Shown here: one piece after another, positions 1 to 8,460 of the stretch
Position numbering within the stretch: position 1 is the stretch's first letter
How the letters are laid out: each line of letters begins with the position of its first letter
Assembly (NCBI GenBank): GCA_946541575.1
Contig: CAMNJQ010000054.1
Location: 1-57,117 of the forward strand
Source: an uncultured Clostridium sp.
GTDB lineage: Bacteria > Bacillota_I > Bacilli_A > RF39 > UBA660
Length of the DNA stretch: 57,117 nt
Direction: 5' to 3'
Notes under the pieces: generated by a model
What the model was told of the DNA's origin: nothing
Databases searched by the model: none
Seen by the model: only the letters and a program-made list of their open reading frames with translations
Made by a program: the position numbers and the translations under genes

Positions 1-518
1 TTTAAATCTAATTTATCATTTATGTCTAATATATACTTTTTTATATCATCATCTTTTTTAATTGTAAAATCATTTAATAGATTTAAAAACAATGAATTTT
101 TTTCAAGATATAATTTATCAAAAATTTCATCTATTATTTTTTTCTTTTCTAAATATATTGTTGATGAATCTGCAATAGAAACATTTTTACCAATATTTAG
201 TAAATAGCTATATTTTTTTACCATTGAAAGTGCGAATGAATCAAAAGTAGTAATATAACTACCATCGATATAGTCTAATTGGTTAATTATGCTTTCATCT
301 TTACTAATTGCTTTTCTTATTCTATCTTTCATTTCAAATGCTGCTTTATTTGTAAAAGTTAATATAAGAAGTTCATTAATGTTTACACCACTTTTTAATT
401 TTCTTAAAACACGGGCAGTTAATACTGCTGTTTTACCACTTCCTGCTCCTGCTGAAACTATAATATTTGTATTTTCCTTATCAATTGCAAGTTGTTGCTC
501 TTCTGTCCATTTAGGCAT
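1..518 (-). CDS. addA: ATP-dependent helicase/nuclease subunit AddA, N-terminal part (C-terminus beyond the window)
   Basis: This is the motor subunit of AddAB, which resects double-strand DNA ends for recombination repair. Only the first 172 codons are present; the gene runs off the left edge. The protein starts MPKWTEEQQLAID, a typical UvrD/AddA Q-motif region. It is followed by the Walker A motif SAGAGSGKTAVL at about residues 22-33 and by motif Ia (LTFTNKAAFEMKDRI) of superfamily 1A helicases. The later YITTFDSFALSMVKKY also fits AddA. The ATG overlaps the addB stop by 8 bp (ATGCCTAA), so translation is probably coupled in the usual addB-addA order. The C-terminal nuclease domain cannot be seen. 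Confidence 0.93.
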   Translation of the reverse strand, partial: MPKWTEEQQLAIDKENTNIIVSAGAGSGKTAVLTARVLRKLKSGVNINELLILTFTNKAAFEMKDRIRKAISKDESIINQLDYIDGSYITTFDSFALSMVKKYSYLLNIGKNVSIADSSTIYLEKKKIIDEIFDKLYLEKNSLFLNLLNDFTIKKDDDIKKYILDINDKLDL

Positions 519-2907
519 TACTATCACCTTCTTTTAAGAAACTTAAATCTTTGTATTTTTTTAAATTAATAATGTCTTCATTTTTTCTATTACATATATC
601 TTTGTATTTGCAATATTTGCATCCAGTAATTTCTTTATCATCACTAATATGTTTTGGATTAATTTGAAAATCTCCATTTAATATTATATCTCTTGCATTA
701 TCTATTTTAGAATCCACTAAGTTTATAAGTAACTTCATTGTGTCTTCATCTAAAACTTTAGTGTATGTACTAAATCCGTTTTTAGTAATTTTCATACTTT
801 TAATATATTCACTATTTTCATATGTTGGATCAAATCTTTCTATAGATAATGTATCATCGCAAGAATAACCATATAATTTTAAATTATCATATTTAATATC
901 TAAATAGCTTTTGTTCATCTCAATATTTACTTCACCACTTAATATTTTTTGTAAATAAAATCCAACACAAGAATAATTTGTAAATAAGTTACTTTTTGCT
1001 ATTAAGTATAAATATACTATTAACTGCATTCCAATTCCGTATATAGAATTATATATATCTATATCAGCATTCCCAGTTTTATAGTCAATTATAGCTAATA
1101 ACGTTTTCCCATCATATTCTTTATACATTATCTTATCGACTATTCCTTTAAATATAACAGAGATATCTTTTGATTTATCAATATCTAATTTCTTTTCTGT
1201 TAATACTTTTGTTAAACCAGTGTCGTGATAGAATGCTGAAAGTCTATCACATATTATTCTTAATTCTTTTTTTAACTTTTCTAAATAAAATAATTCTTTA
1301 TTAGTAAAAGTTTTGTCTTTCAAATAGGAGTCATAATATTTATCCATATCAAAATCGTTATCATATATGTGAGATAATACGTAATGAAACAATGATCCAA
1401 TTAAAGTATCAAATGTTTCTTCATACTTATTGAGTTTTAAGATATTGTCTAAATAATATCTAAATTGACATTTATAAAAAGTGTCAATTGTAGTATAAGA
1501 TAAAACTAAATTATTTGATAAATAATTATATAATGAAGGCTTAGAAATACCTTTAAACTTATTATCAAATTCCAAATATCTTATGTTAAACGTATTAAAA
1601 TACTTAGGTAATTCTATATTGTTCTTATCATATTTAATTAATTCATCAAGCATATATCCTAGTTTTATTTGAGAATATTTTGAAGAATAATTAGTATTAA
1701 GTATATTATTATTTTTAATTTCAAAAATTGGCTCATTAATCAAATTAGAAGGATAAAACTCACTATCTAAGTAATTTCTTTTAAAAGATATAGTAATATT
1801 TTTTATAGACTTAATATTTTTTAATGTTGATTCTCTTTCTAATTTATTAATAACATTAGTTGGAGATAAATTAATTTCTTTTTTCAATGAGTCATTAATG
1901 TATTCTTCATCCTTAAAAATTCTAGGTATAGATCCTTGATTAAATCCTAAAAGAAAAACATAATCAGTATCAAGATAAATACTATTGCTAAGACTTCCAA
2001 CTCTAATCTTATTTTTTAGATTATTATTATCAATTGTAGTATTCATTAAATCATATTTTATTGAAGAAATAATTAAATCCATGGGATAATCTAAATCAAT
2101 ATATTTGTTAAATATATTTAAAAATGTATTATAAATATTTTGATTTAAAGAATTATTTAGTCCATATGACTTTATTAAATCTAAAGTGTCACTAAATGAT
2201 TTAGTAGAATTTAATTTATCAAAAGCAGCTTTACCTATAATAGTACTTAATATTCCGCTAGATTTAGATATATCTACTGGTATATTAAACATAGAAAACA
2301 TCTTAATTATTTCTGTATTATAAGAAGAGTCTAGATTAATTAAATAAATACTATTTATGTCTACTCCATGATCTATTAGATCAATTATATTATTAATAAC
2401 AAAAAGAATTTCTTCTTCCATAGTATTAAAATCATAGACAGGAATTAATGCATTTTTATTTTCTTTAGAAATTACTTTATAGTTAAAGTTAGATAATATT
2501 TTTTCATTAAATGAATCTATGTAATCGTAGCCGATAACTAATAAAGGAATCTCTTTATATTTTTTAAGAAACATATCATTAAATTTTAATAAAGAATTAT
2601 CTATAAGTTCTTTTTTTAATTCTACTAAAAAGTTAAGCTTCTTACTTGAATATTTTTCATCTGAAATACAGTATAAATTATCTATATAATTTTTTGCAGT
2701 TTCATAAGAGTAATTATATTTATCCATCAAATATAATATTGCATCAACATCATAATCAAATAAAACTAATCTTTTAAGTTCTTCCAATGAATAAAATTTT
2801 ACATTTATTAATCTATTATAAGTATTAATTTCTTTTAAAATTTTATTCTTTACGTTATTAGGACAAACTATAATAGTTTTCTTTTGTATTTCGTCTAAAA
2901 AGTTCAT
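511..2907 (-). CDS. addB: AddB-like PD-(D/E)XK nuclease subunit
   Basis: Partner of AddA in the AddAB helicase-nuclease. The 798-residue protein is much shorter than Bacillus AddB (about 1,170). The N-terminal half resembles a UvrD-like fold without an obvious Walker A. The C-terminal third has a RecB-type nuclease core: GIVDKI, then IIDYKTG with the catalytic D-x(n)-DYK pattern, and a downstream GMQLIVYLYL helix. Cysteines in YKCQFRYY and in the C-terminal GCKYCKYKDIC would form the Fe-S staple known in AddB. The start follows AGGTGATTAT. The gene is directly upstream of addA and overlaps it. The call rests on the nuclease motifs and the neighbour. Confidence 0.88.
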   Translation of the reverse strand: MNFLDEIQKKTIIVCPNNVKNKILKEINTYNRLINVKFYSLEELKRLVLFDYDVDAILYLMDKYNYSYETAKNYIDNLYCISDEKYSSKKLNFLVELKKELIDNSLLKFNDMFLKKYKEIPLLVIGYDYIDSFNEKILSNFNYKVISKENKNALIPVYDFNTMEEEILFVINNIIDLIDHGVDINSIYLINLDSSYNTEIIKMFSMFNIPVDISKSSGILSTIIGKAAFDKLNSTKSFSDTLDLIKSYGLNNSLNQNIYNTFLNIFNKYIDLDYPMDLIISSIKYDLMNTTIDNNNLKNKIRVGSLSNSIYLDTDYVFLLGFNQGSIPRIFKDEEYINDSLKKEINLSPTNVINKLERESTLKNIKSIKNITISFKRNYLDSEFYPSNLINEPIFEIKNNNILNTNYSSKYSQIKLGYMLDELIKYDKNNIELPKYFNTFNIRYLEFDNKFKGISKPSLYNYLSNNLVLSYTTIDTFYKCQFRYYLDNILKLNKYEETFDTLIGSLFHYVLSHIYDNDFDMDKYYDSYLKDKTFTNKELFYLEKLKKELRIICDRLSAFYHDTGLTKVLTEKKLDIDKSKDISVIFKGIVDKIMYKEYDGKTLLAIIDYKTGNADIDIYNSIYGIGMQLIVYLYLIAKSNLFTNYSCVGFYLQKILSGEVNIEMNKSYLDIKYDNLKLYGYSCDDTLSIERFDPTYENSEYIKSMKITKNGFSTYTKVLDEDTMKLLINLVDSKIDNARDIILNGDFQINPKHISDDKEITGCKYCKYKDICNRKNEDIINLKKYKDLSFLKEGDSNA

Positions 2908-2924
2908 ATAATCACCTAAATAGT

Positions 2925-2933
2925 ATTATATCA
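2925..2933 (-). promoter_or_regulatory. Extended -10 promoter for addB-addA
   Basis: On the minus strand TGA-TATAAT forms an extended -10 about 20 bp before the addB ATG. No good -35 lies 17 bp upstream, so the site is tentative. Confidence 0.35.
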
Positions 2934-2965
2934 TTCTTTTATAAAAAACTTTAAGGCTTTAAAAA

Positions 2966-2986
2966 AAATACTCTTTTAGAGTATTT
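2966..2986 (-). terminator. Terminator of the pilin-like gene
   Basis: A 9-bp perfect stem (AAATACTCT/AGAGTATTT) with a 3-nt loop is followed on the minus strand by a T-run. It sits 9 bp after the stop of the pilin-like gene and separates it from addB. Confidence 0.85.
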
Positions 2987-2994
2987 CTTTAATA

Positions 2995-4020
2995 TTAGCA
3001 AAGACCAAGTCCAGGATAAGGATCAATATATTCATCAGTTGCAATTATATGTTTCCAACTCCACCAATCAGCAGTATAAGTTGCTCCAGCTATTATTGGA
3101 TCATTTAATTGAACTTTATTGCCATTATAGTATACTACATTGAAATTATCAATTGTAAAACTACCACATCCACCATAACGTGAAATGCCTGCATATACAC
3201 TCTCAATTGATTCTTCATATCCAAATCTATTTCTTTCTTCAGGATCAATCTCATAACCGCTTTCTATCAAGTCTTTCCAAGTCATTCCTTCTTCAAATGG
3301 GATATTATAATTTATTGTCTCATCTTTCCATTCAATAAGTCTACCAGTAATAGTAAATTGAATTTTTCCGTCTGATGAAATGTTATTTGTTGCGTTTTCA
3401 GTCTTTGTTACCCAAACGCCATTTTCTAAGACCTTTATTGTTTTTCTTCCATCAAGTCCAGTTGTACTGACAGTTTCTATAATATCAATATCTTTGATTC
3501 CAGCTACTATATCATCCTCACTTAATAAATCAACAGATGTTACCTTATTAACACCTTGACCCGATGTATCATTACTTATCCAAAAATAATTGTACCCTTT
3601 TCCATCAAATATTACTCCAATATATGCTTCGGTAAAGTCTCCATATGGAGACTTTAAACTATTTTCCGTTTTAATATAACTTGCTGGAATATAATATGTT
3701 GTATTAGTATCATACATTCCTAATTTACCTTCATTTGCTATATTTCGTGCTCCACTAACTACATTTTTTGCTGTATCAATGTATGAACTTTTTCTTGAAT
3801 TACTAATATAGGTTGTTACACTAGGTATTGCTATAATCATTAATATTCCAAGAATTATTATTACTGCAAGTAATTCTATTAATGTGAATGCTTTACTTTT
3901 CTTTTTTGTGTTTTTTCTTGTATTTGTTTTTTTTATTGTCTTTTTGTTATTAGACTTCTTAGCAATAGTTTTCTTTGTCTCTGGTTTCTTTTTGGTAATA
4001 CTTTCTTTTTTCTTTTCCAT
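2995..4020 (-). CDS. Prepilin-like secreted protein with long Lys-rich leader
   Basis: The protein has 341 residues. Residues 1-43 are a Lys/Thr-rich leader. They are followed by the class III (type IV pilin) signal AFTLIELLAV with Ala44 at -1, Phe45 at +1 and Glu49 at +5, then a hydrophobic helix to about residue 66. This is the classical prepilin peptidase substrate motif. The leader is unusually long, since most prepilin leaders have 5-25 residues. The start is well supported by GGAGAAAGT-ATG, so the leader looks real. The remaining ~270 residues form a pilin-like globular part plus a C-terminal domain with paired cysteines (GGCGSF and the terminal GLGLC). No pilus assembly genes are adjacent. 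The exact role (pilus, DNA uptake or surface display) is unknown. Confidence 0.8.
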   Translation of the reverse strand: MEKKKESITKKKPETKKTIAKKSNNKKTIKKTNTRKNTKKKSKAFTLIELLAVIIILGILMIIAIPSVTTYISNSRKSSYIDTAKNVVSGARNIANEGKLGMYDTNTTYYIPASYIKTENSLKSPYGDFTEAYIGVIFDGKGYNYFWISNDTSGQGVNKVTSVDLLSEDDIVAGIKDIDIIETVSTTGLDGRKTIKVLENGVWVTKTENATNNISSDGKIQFTITGRLIEWKDETINYNIPFEEGMTWKDLIESGYEIDPEERNRFGYEESIESVYAGISRYGGCGSFTIDNFNVVYYNGNKVQLNDPIIAGATYTADWWSWKHIIATDEYIDPYPGLGLC

Positions 4021-4041
4021 ACTTTCTCCTATTATAGATAA

Positions 4042-4071
4042 ATTATATTTTTAATATTTTTGAATGGTCAA
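4042..4071 (-). promoter_or_regulatory. Sigma-A promoter of the pilin-like gene
   Basis: On the minus strand TTGACC, an 18-bp spacer and TATAAT lie 22 bp before the ATG of the pilin-like gene. The gene appears monocistronic, since a terminator follows it. Confidence 0.65.
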
Positions 4072-4115
4072 TAGATTTCATATTCATTTTTATATATTTA
4101 CATATTAATTTACAT

Positions 4116-4148
4116 AAAAAAATTACTTAATTTCTTCATTAAGTAATT
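4116..4148 (-). terminator. Terminator overlapping the end of the glycosyl hydrolase gene
   Basis: A 10-bp stem (AATTACTTAA/TTAAGTAATT, 8-nt loop) is followed on the minus strand by a T-run. The stem includes the last codons and the stop of the gene at 4123-5286. Confidence 0.8.
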
Positions 4149-5286
4149 CTATTTCTTTTTTTAAATTATTGTTTTCATACTCTTTATTAAACATATAATT
4201 ATAGCTAAATATTGAGAATCCATTATAATTTTCTTTTCCTTGTAAATATTCTATTTCTCTTTTAATTACGTCACTATTTTCTATCCATTCATTACTTCCA
4301 GTTAATGCATATTTATCGTATTTTCCAGATTTATAGAGTGCTAATGCTGGAATAAATTTAATATTTTTATTTATAATTAACCTGTTCCACTCTTCAACTG
4401 TATTTATAAATGGTTTGTTTTTATTTTCAAAGCCATAATATATTTGAGGCATTATATAATCAATATAATTATCACTTGATAGTATTTCTTTAATATCAAG
4501 ATAACTATTTTCGTAGCAGTTTTCAATATTTCCTTCTGGTGCAACACCAAATAAAACATTCTTATTTATTCTCTTTATCGCACTATGAACATCCTTTAAT
4601 AATTCTTTAATATTATTTAATCTAAAATCATTTAGTGAAATATTAAATTTGTTTTTATAATCATCTAAATCAATAGTTTTATCTGGATAAAAATAATCAT
4701 CAAAATGTATGCCATCTACATCATAATTTTTTACTATTTCTTCTATTCCTGAAATAATTAATTTTTTTGATTTTTCATTCGCTGGGTTTAAATAGATTCC
4801 ATTTTCTGTTACTTTAGCAATATTTTTATCTAATAGTTCTTTATAAAAGTTGTCTTTCTTTAATTCTTCTATATTTTGAAAATTGCTTATTCTATATGGA
4901 TTAATCCAAGCATCAAATTTAATATTATTTTTATGAGACTCTTCAATAAAAAATCTTAAGACATCATAATTAGGATACATTCCTTTATCATTTAAAACAT
5001 ATTTACTAACTGGATATATTTTTGATTCATAAATTGAATCAGAAAATGGTCTTACGTGAACAATAATTCTGTTAAATCCATTATCTTTTAAATTTCTAAT
5101 TATTTCTTTTATATTATTTTTTGAGTTTTCTTCATTTTTGTCAGTTATATATTTACTAAATTCAATATATGAAAAATAGATTGCTTTTACTTCTTCAGTT
5201 TCTTTTTTGAATTTTGGAGTAAATGATACAAATATTGATATAAAAAATAATATAAATATTAAATAGTATAAATATTTCGTTTTCAT
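4123..5286 (-). CDS. Family 10-like glycosyl hydrolase (GHL10/DUF187), membrane-anchored
   Basis: The 387-residue protein resembles the GHL10 (DUF187, YngK-like) family of putative extracellular glycoside hydrolases with a TIM-barrel fold. An N-terminal hydrophobic segment (about residues 5-23) acts as signal peptide or membrane anchor; no lipobox is seen. Family-like motifs are NGFNRIIVHVRPFSDSIY near residue 73, FDAWINPYRI, and VDGIHFDDYFYP carrying the likely catalytic acidic residues. Later come VLFGVAPEGN and YIDYIMPQIYYG. The substrate is not known; related proteins are suspected to act on cell-wall or other polysaccharides. The start follows GGTGATTAT-ATG. It is divergent from the gene at 5358. 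Confidence 0.85.
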   Translation of the reverse strand: MKTKYLYYLIFILFFISIFVSFTPKFKKETEEVKAIYFSYIEFSKYITDKNEENSKNNIKEIIRNLKDNGFNRIIVHVRPFSDSIYESKIYPVSKYVLNDKGMYPNYDVLRFFIEESHKNNIKFDAWINPYRISNFQNIEELKKDNFYKELLDKNIAKVTENGIYLNPANEKSKKLIISGIEEIVKNYDVDGIHFDDYFYPDKTIDLDDYKNKFNISLNDFRLNNIKELLKDVHSAIKRINKNVLFGVAPEGNIENCYENSYLDIKEILSSDNYIDYIMPQIYYGFENKNKPFINTVEEWNRLIINKNIKFIPALALYKSGKYDKYALTGSNEWIENSDVIKREIEYLQGKENYNGFSIFSYNYMFNKEYENNNLKKEIELLNEEIK

Positions 5287-5357
5287 ATAATCACCATTTA
5301 ACTATATGCTTGTCTATTTCATTTATTCCATGTTATTATTTATATGAGGGTGGTAAT

Positions 5358-5930
5358 ATGCGTTTATTGGATATATATAAAATTAATAAAGAAAATGTAG
5401 GAAAAGACTGTGTACAAGTAATGATTGACTTTATGGAAAATTTAGAAATCACAAATGATAAAACTGGTCATACTTTGTTTTATTTTGAAAAATTTTCAAT
5501 TAAAGATTATAAAAATGACTATATCGATGATGATAGAAGAAAAAACTTTCCATATAGTAATATTCCTGTTCATAGACAAATGGATAGTTTTATTAAGTAT
5601 TATGTTACAAATCAAATACTTGAATATGACACTGTATACACATTAAATCATTTTTATATGGATTATAGTAAAGATTTATCAGGAAAAAAAATAGATAAAT
5701 TTTCACATATGAAAGTAATAAAAGATAAAGATTCAGCACTTATGTTAGTAGGAATAAAAGATTTATTATTAGATATGAATGCTGAAAAGATACATGATTT
5801 AGAAACTTTAGGAATAGTAAAGATTAAAAAAATAAAAGAACCCCAAATTCCTGTATTACTAAATAGAAATATTCCTAAAGATGAAATTGTAAAAGCAAAA
5901 AAATTAGTAAAAGAAAAACGTGCTAGATAA
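5358..5930 (+). CDS. Conserved hypothetical protein, 190 aa
   Basis: I do not recognise a family. The start at 5358 (MRLLDIYKINKENVG) is chosen because GAGGGTGG lies 5 bp upstream; an earlier in-frame ATG at 5310 has no ribosome site. The protein is soluble, charged and ends in a Lys/Arg-rich tail (KAKKLVKEKRAR), which could bind nucleic acid. It is one of few plus-strand genes, divergent from the glycosyl hydrolase and convergent with queA, with which it shares a hairpin terminator. No signal peptide or membrane segment is seen. Function unknown. Confidence 0.7.
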   Translation: MRLLDIYKINKENVGKDCVQVMIDFMENLEITNDKTGHTLFYFEKFSIKDYKNDYIDDDRRKNFPYSNIPVHRQMDSFIKYYVTNQILEYDTVYTLNHFYMDYSKDLSGKKIDKFSHMKVIKDKDSALMLVGIKDLLLDMNAEKIHDLETLGIVKIKKIKEPQIPVLLNRNIPKDEIVKAKKLVKEKRAR

Positions 5931-5942
5931 TGGCACGTTATT
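5914..5942. terminator. Bidirectional terminator between the 190-aa gene and queA
   Basis: AACGTGC and GCACGTT form a 7-bp stem, extended by A/T pairs, with T-rich tracts on both sides. It overlaps both stop codons of the convergent pair. Confidence 0.7.
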
Positions 5943-6969
5943 TGTTTATTATGAACATTGAATCTCCAAAAGAGAAAAATCTATATTTGTTTTCTATTGC
6001 ATTTTTATATGCATTTAAGATATTTTCTCTTCCTGCAAGAGCACTAACAAGCATTACTAAAGTAGACTTTGGTAAATGAAAGTTTGTAATTAAATTGTCT
6101 ACTATTTTAAAACTATATCCTGGGTATATAAAGATATCTGTCCATCCAGAGTCCTCTTTAAGACTTCCATATTTCGTTGCAACTGTTTCTAATACTCTTA
6201 CTGATGTTGTTCCAACTACTACTACTTTATTTCCTTTTTCTTTTGTTTTATTAATAATATCACATGTTTCTTTACTTATTTCATAGTATTCACTATGCAT
6301 ATGATGCTCCAAAATGTTTTCGACGTTAACTGGTCTAAATGTGCCAAGTCCAACATGTAAAGTTAGATAAGCAATATTTACTCCTTTATTTTTTAGATCT
6401 TTTAGCAATTCAGGAGTAAAATGTAATCCCGCTGTTGGAGCTGCTGCACTTCCTATATTTTTAGCATATACTGTTTGGTATCTATTTTGATCTTTTAATT
6501 GTTCATGAATATATGGAGGAAGTGGCATAGTACCTAGCCTATCAAGTATTTCATATAATACTCCATTATAAATAAGTTCAAATTTTCTAATTCCTTCTTC
6601 TCCTAGTTCAATACATTTTGCTTTTAACGATCCATCTCCAAAAGAAATAATTGTTCCTTCTTTTACCCTTTTAGCAGGTTTACATAAGCTTTCCCAAACA
6701 TTTCCTTCTATATTTTTTAATAATAATACTTCTATTACTGCTTTAGTATCAACTTTCTCACCAATTAATCTTGCTGGTATTACTTTAGTGTCATTTAAAA
6801 CCAAAGTATCTCCAGGATTCATATATTCAATCATGTCTTTGAAATGTTTATGTTCAATTTCTCCATTATTCTTATTTAATACTAACATTTTTGATGCTGA
6901 TCTATCACTAAGAGGTGTTTGAGCAATTAATTCTTCAGGTAATTCATAATCAAAATCTTCTAATTTCAT
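5938..6969 (-). CDS. queA: S-adenosylmethionine:tRNA ribosyltransferase-isomerase QueA
   Basis: QueA transfers the ribosyl part of SAM to preQ1 at tRNA position 34, giving epoxyqueuosine. The 343-residue length is typical. Diagnostic stretches are [14 protein letters not shown] at the N-terminus, [44 protein letters not shown] and [20 protein letters not shown]. The start follows GGAGTGATAAT-ATG. In many Firmicutes queA follows ruvAB; here ruvB and a small gene lie just upstream. queH, encoding the next enzyme, is at 29939, so queuosine is probably made from preQ1. Confidence 0.98.
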   Translation of the reverse strand: MKLEDFDYELPEELIAQTPLSDRSASKMLVLNKNNGEIEHKHFKDMIEYMNPGDTLVLNDTKVIPARLIGEKVDTKAVIEVLLLKNIEGNVWESLCKPAKRVKEGTIISFGDGSLKAKCIELGEEGIRKFELIYNGVLYEILDRLGTMPLPPYIHEQLKDQNRYQTVYAKNIGSAAAPTAGLHFTPELLKDLKNKGVNIAYLTLHVGLGTFRPVNVENILEHHMHSEYYEISKETCDIINKTKEKGNKVVVVGTTSVRVLETVATKYGSLKEDSGWTDIFIYPGYSFKIVDNLITNFHLPKSTLVMLVSALAGRENILNAYKNAIENKYRFFSFGDSMFIINK

Positions 6970-7023
6970 ATTATCACTCCAGTTTTGAATATTTTAGCAT
7001 ATTAAGCTAATTATTCCAATAGA

Positions 7024-7046
7024 AAAAATACTTACTTAGTATTTTT
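7024..7046 (-). terminator. Terminator of the ruvB-small gene unit
   Basis: A 9-bp stem (AAAAATACT/AGTATTTTT) with a 5-nt loop overlaps the stop of the 108-aa gene. U-rich sequence follows on the minus strand. Confidence 0.75.
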
Positions 7047-7358
7047 CTTTATTTTATCCATTTTTTTAAATTGTTCATCTAGATTTTTTGAATTATCAAG
7101 TATATTTTCTACTTCATCTTTAAATGCATCTATATATTTTTCATAATCTTCTTCTTTAATATCTTTTAAATAAATAATTATAAGAGCAAGTGCTTGTGGT
7201 GACAACTTGATTACTTTTTTTTGATATATACGATAAACATATCCAAGAATACTTGAATAATCATTTATATCTTTTTTTAAGTAGTCACAATAATTATCAA
7301 TACTTGCTGCAACTGACATTAAATATTCAGTTTTTTCATTTACATTAAATTCAAACAT
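7032..7358 (-). CDS. Hypothetical protein downstream of ruvB, 108 aa
   Basis: I do not recognise the family. The small acidic protein is predicted mostly helical (YLMSVAASIDNYCDYLKKD near the start) with no signal peptide. It starts at GGAGTAAAAT-ATG, with the ribosome site inside the ruvB stop region and a gap of only 3 bp. It is therefore cotranscribed and probably translationally coupled with ruvB. A terminator overlaps its stop. A link to Holliday junction processing is suggested only by position. Confidence 0.65.
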   Translation of the reverse strand: MFEFNVNEKTEYLMSVAASIDNYCDYLKKDINDYSSILGYVYRIYQKKVIKLSPQALALIIIYLKDIKEEDYEKYIDAFKDEVENILDNSKNLDEQFKKMDKIKKNTK

Positions 7359-7361
7359 ATT

Positions 7362-8384
7362 TTACTCCTCATCAAATATAGAATTTTGATAGTGTAAATT
7401 TAGGTGCTTATATCCTAAATCTGTTACTACACGACCTCTTGGGGTTCTTTTCAATAAACCTTTTTGCAATAAATATGGTTCATAAACATCCTCTATTGTT
7501 GTTACTTCTTCTCCAATGACACTAGCTATTGCTTCGACTCCTACTGGACCACCATTAAACTTTTGAATGATGGCTTTTAATAATTGATGGTCTGTATCAT
7601 CAAGACCCATGTCATCTACTTTTAATCTATCAAGAGCTTTTTTAGTAACTTCTAAATCTATTTCTTCTTTTCCATCTACAATTGCAAAATCACGAACTCT
7701 TTTGAACATTCTATTTGCTATTCTTGGAGTTCCCCTACTACGGGATGCTAATTCTTTTGCTGCTTCGTCATTAATTGGACTTTCTAATACTCTTGATGTT
7801 CTTTTAACTATATCCATTAATTCTTCAGTTGTATAGTACTGCATTTTTGCAGTTATTCCAAATCTATCACGTAGTGGTGCTGTTAAATCTCCTGCACGAG
7901 TTGTTGCTCCAACTAAGGTAAATGGCGGTAAGTTAATTCTTATATTTCTTGAATTACCCTCACTACCAACTATTATATCTAAGACAAAATCTTCCATAGC
8001 ACTATATAATACTTCTTCAACAAAAGATGGTATTCTGTGTATTTCATCAATAAATAAAACATCTCCTGGTTCAAGAGCCGATAAAATTGCTGCTAAATCA
8101 CCTGTTTTTTCAATTGAAGGCCCACTTGCCATTCTTATATTACTTCCTAACTCATTTGCAATAATATAGGCTAGAGTTGTCTTTCCAAGACCTGGTGGTC
8201 CATATAGCAATACATGATCTAAACTTTCTTTTCTTAATTTTGCTGATTCTATAAATACTTTAATATTTTCTTTAACATCTTTTTGACCAATATACTCATC
8301 TAAAGTTTCAGGTCTTATATTATCTAAAGAAAGATCTTCTTTTGTTTCTTCATCTGTAAATATTTCATTTTTTTTCTTAGACAT
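7362..8384 (-). CDS. ruvB: Holliday junction branch migration helicase RuvB
   Basis: RuvB is the hexameric AAA+ motor that drives Holliday junction migration with RuvA. The 340 residues match the family. Walker A is [10 protein letters not shown] at about residues 62-71, Walker B is [10 protein letters not shown], sensor 1 is [21 protein letters not shown], and the C-terminal winged helix contains [15 protein letters not shown] and [15 protein letters not shown]. The start is preceded by GGAAGTGATATT. ruvA is not adjacent; it lies 2.2 kb upstream behind an M13 peptidase gene, an unusual separation of the pair. Confidence 0.98.
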   Translation of the reverse strand: MSKKKNEIFTDEETKEDLSLDNIRPETLDEYIGQKDVKENIKVFIESAKLRKESLDHVLLYGPPGLGKTTLAYIIANELGSNIRMASGPSIEKTGDLAAILSALEPGDVLFIDEIHRIPSFVEEVLYSAMEDFVLDIIVGSEGNSRNIRINLPPFTLVGATTRAGDLTAPLRDRFGITAKMQYYTTEELMDIVKRTSRVLESPINDEAAKELASRSRGTPRIANRMFKRVRDFAIVDGKEEIDLEVTKKALDRLKVDDMGLDDTDHQLLKAIIQKFNGGPVGVEAIASVIGEEVTTIEDVYEPYLLQKGLLKRTPRGRVVTDLGYKHLNLHYQNSIFDEE

Positions 8385-8431
8385 AATATCACTTCCAATT
8401 ATTATTATAATACATAAGTATTAATAACTCA

Positions 8432-8460
8432 AAAAAAAGAATACAAAGTACTCTTTTTTT
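8432..8460 (-). terminator. Terminator of the first M13 peptidase gene
   Basis: On the minus strand AAAAAAGAGTAC and GTATTCTTTTTT pair with one G-U around a TTT loop, followed by more T. It overlaps the stop of the peptidase gene. Confidence 0.7.
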
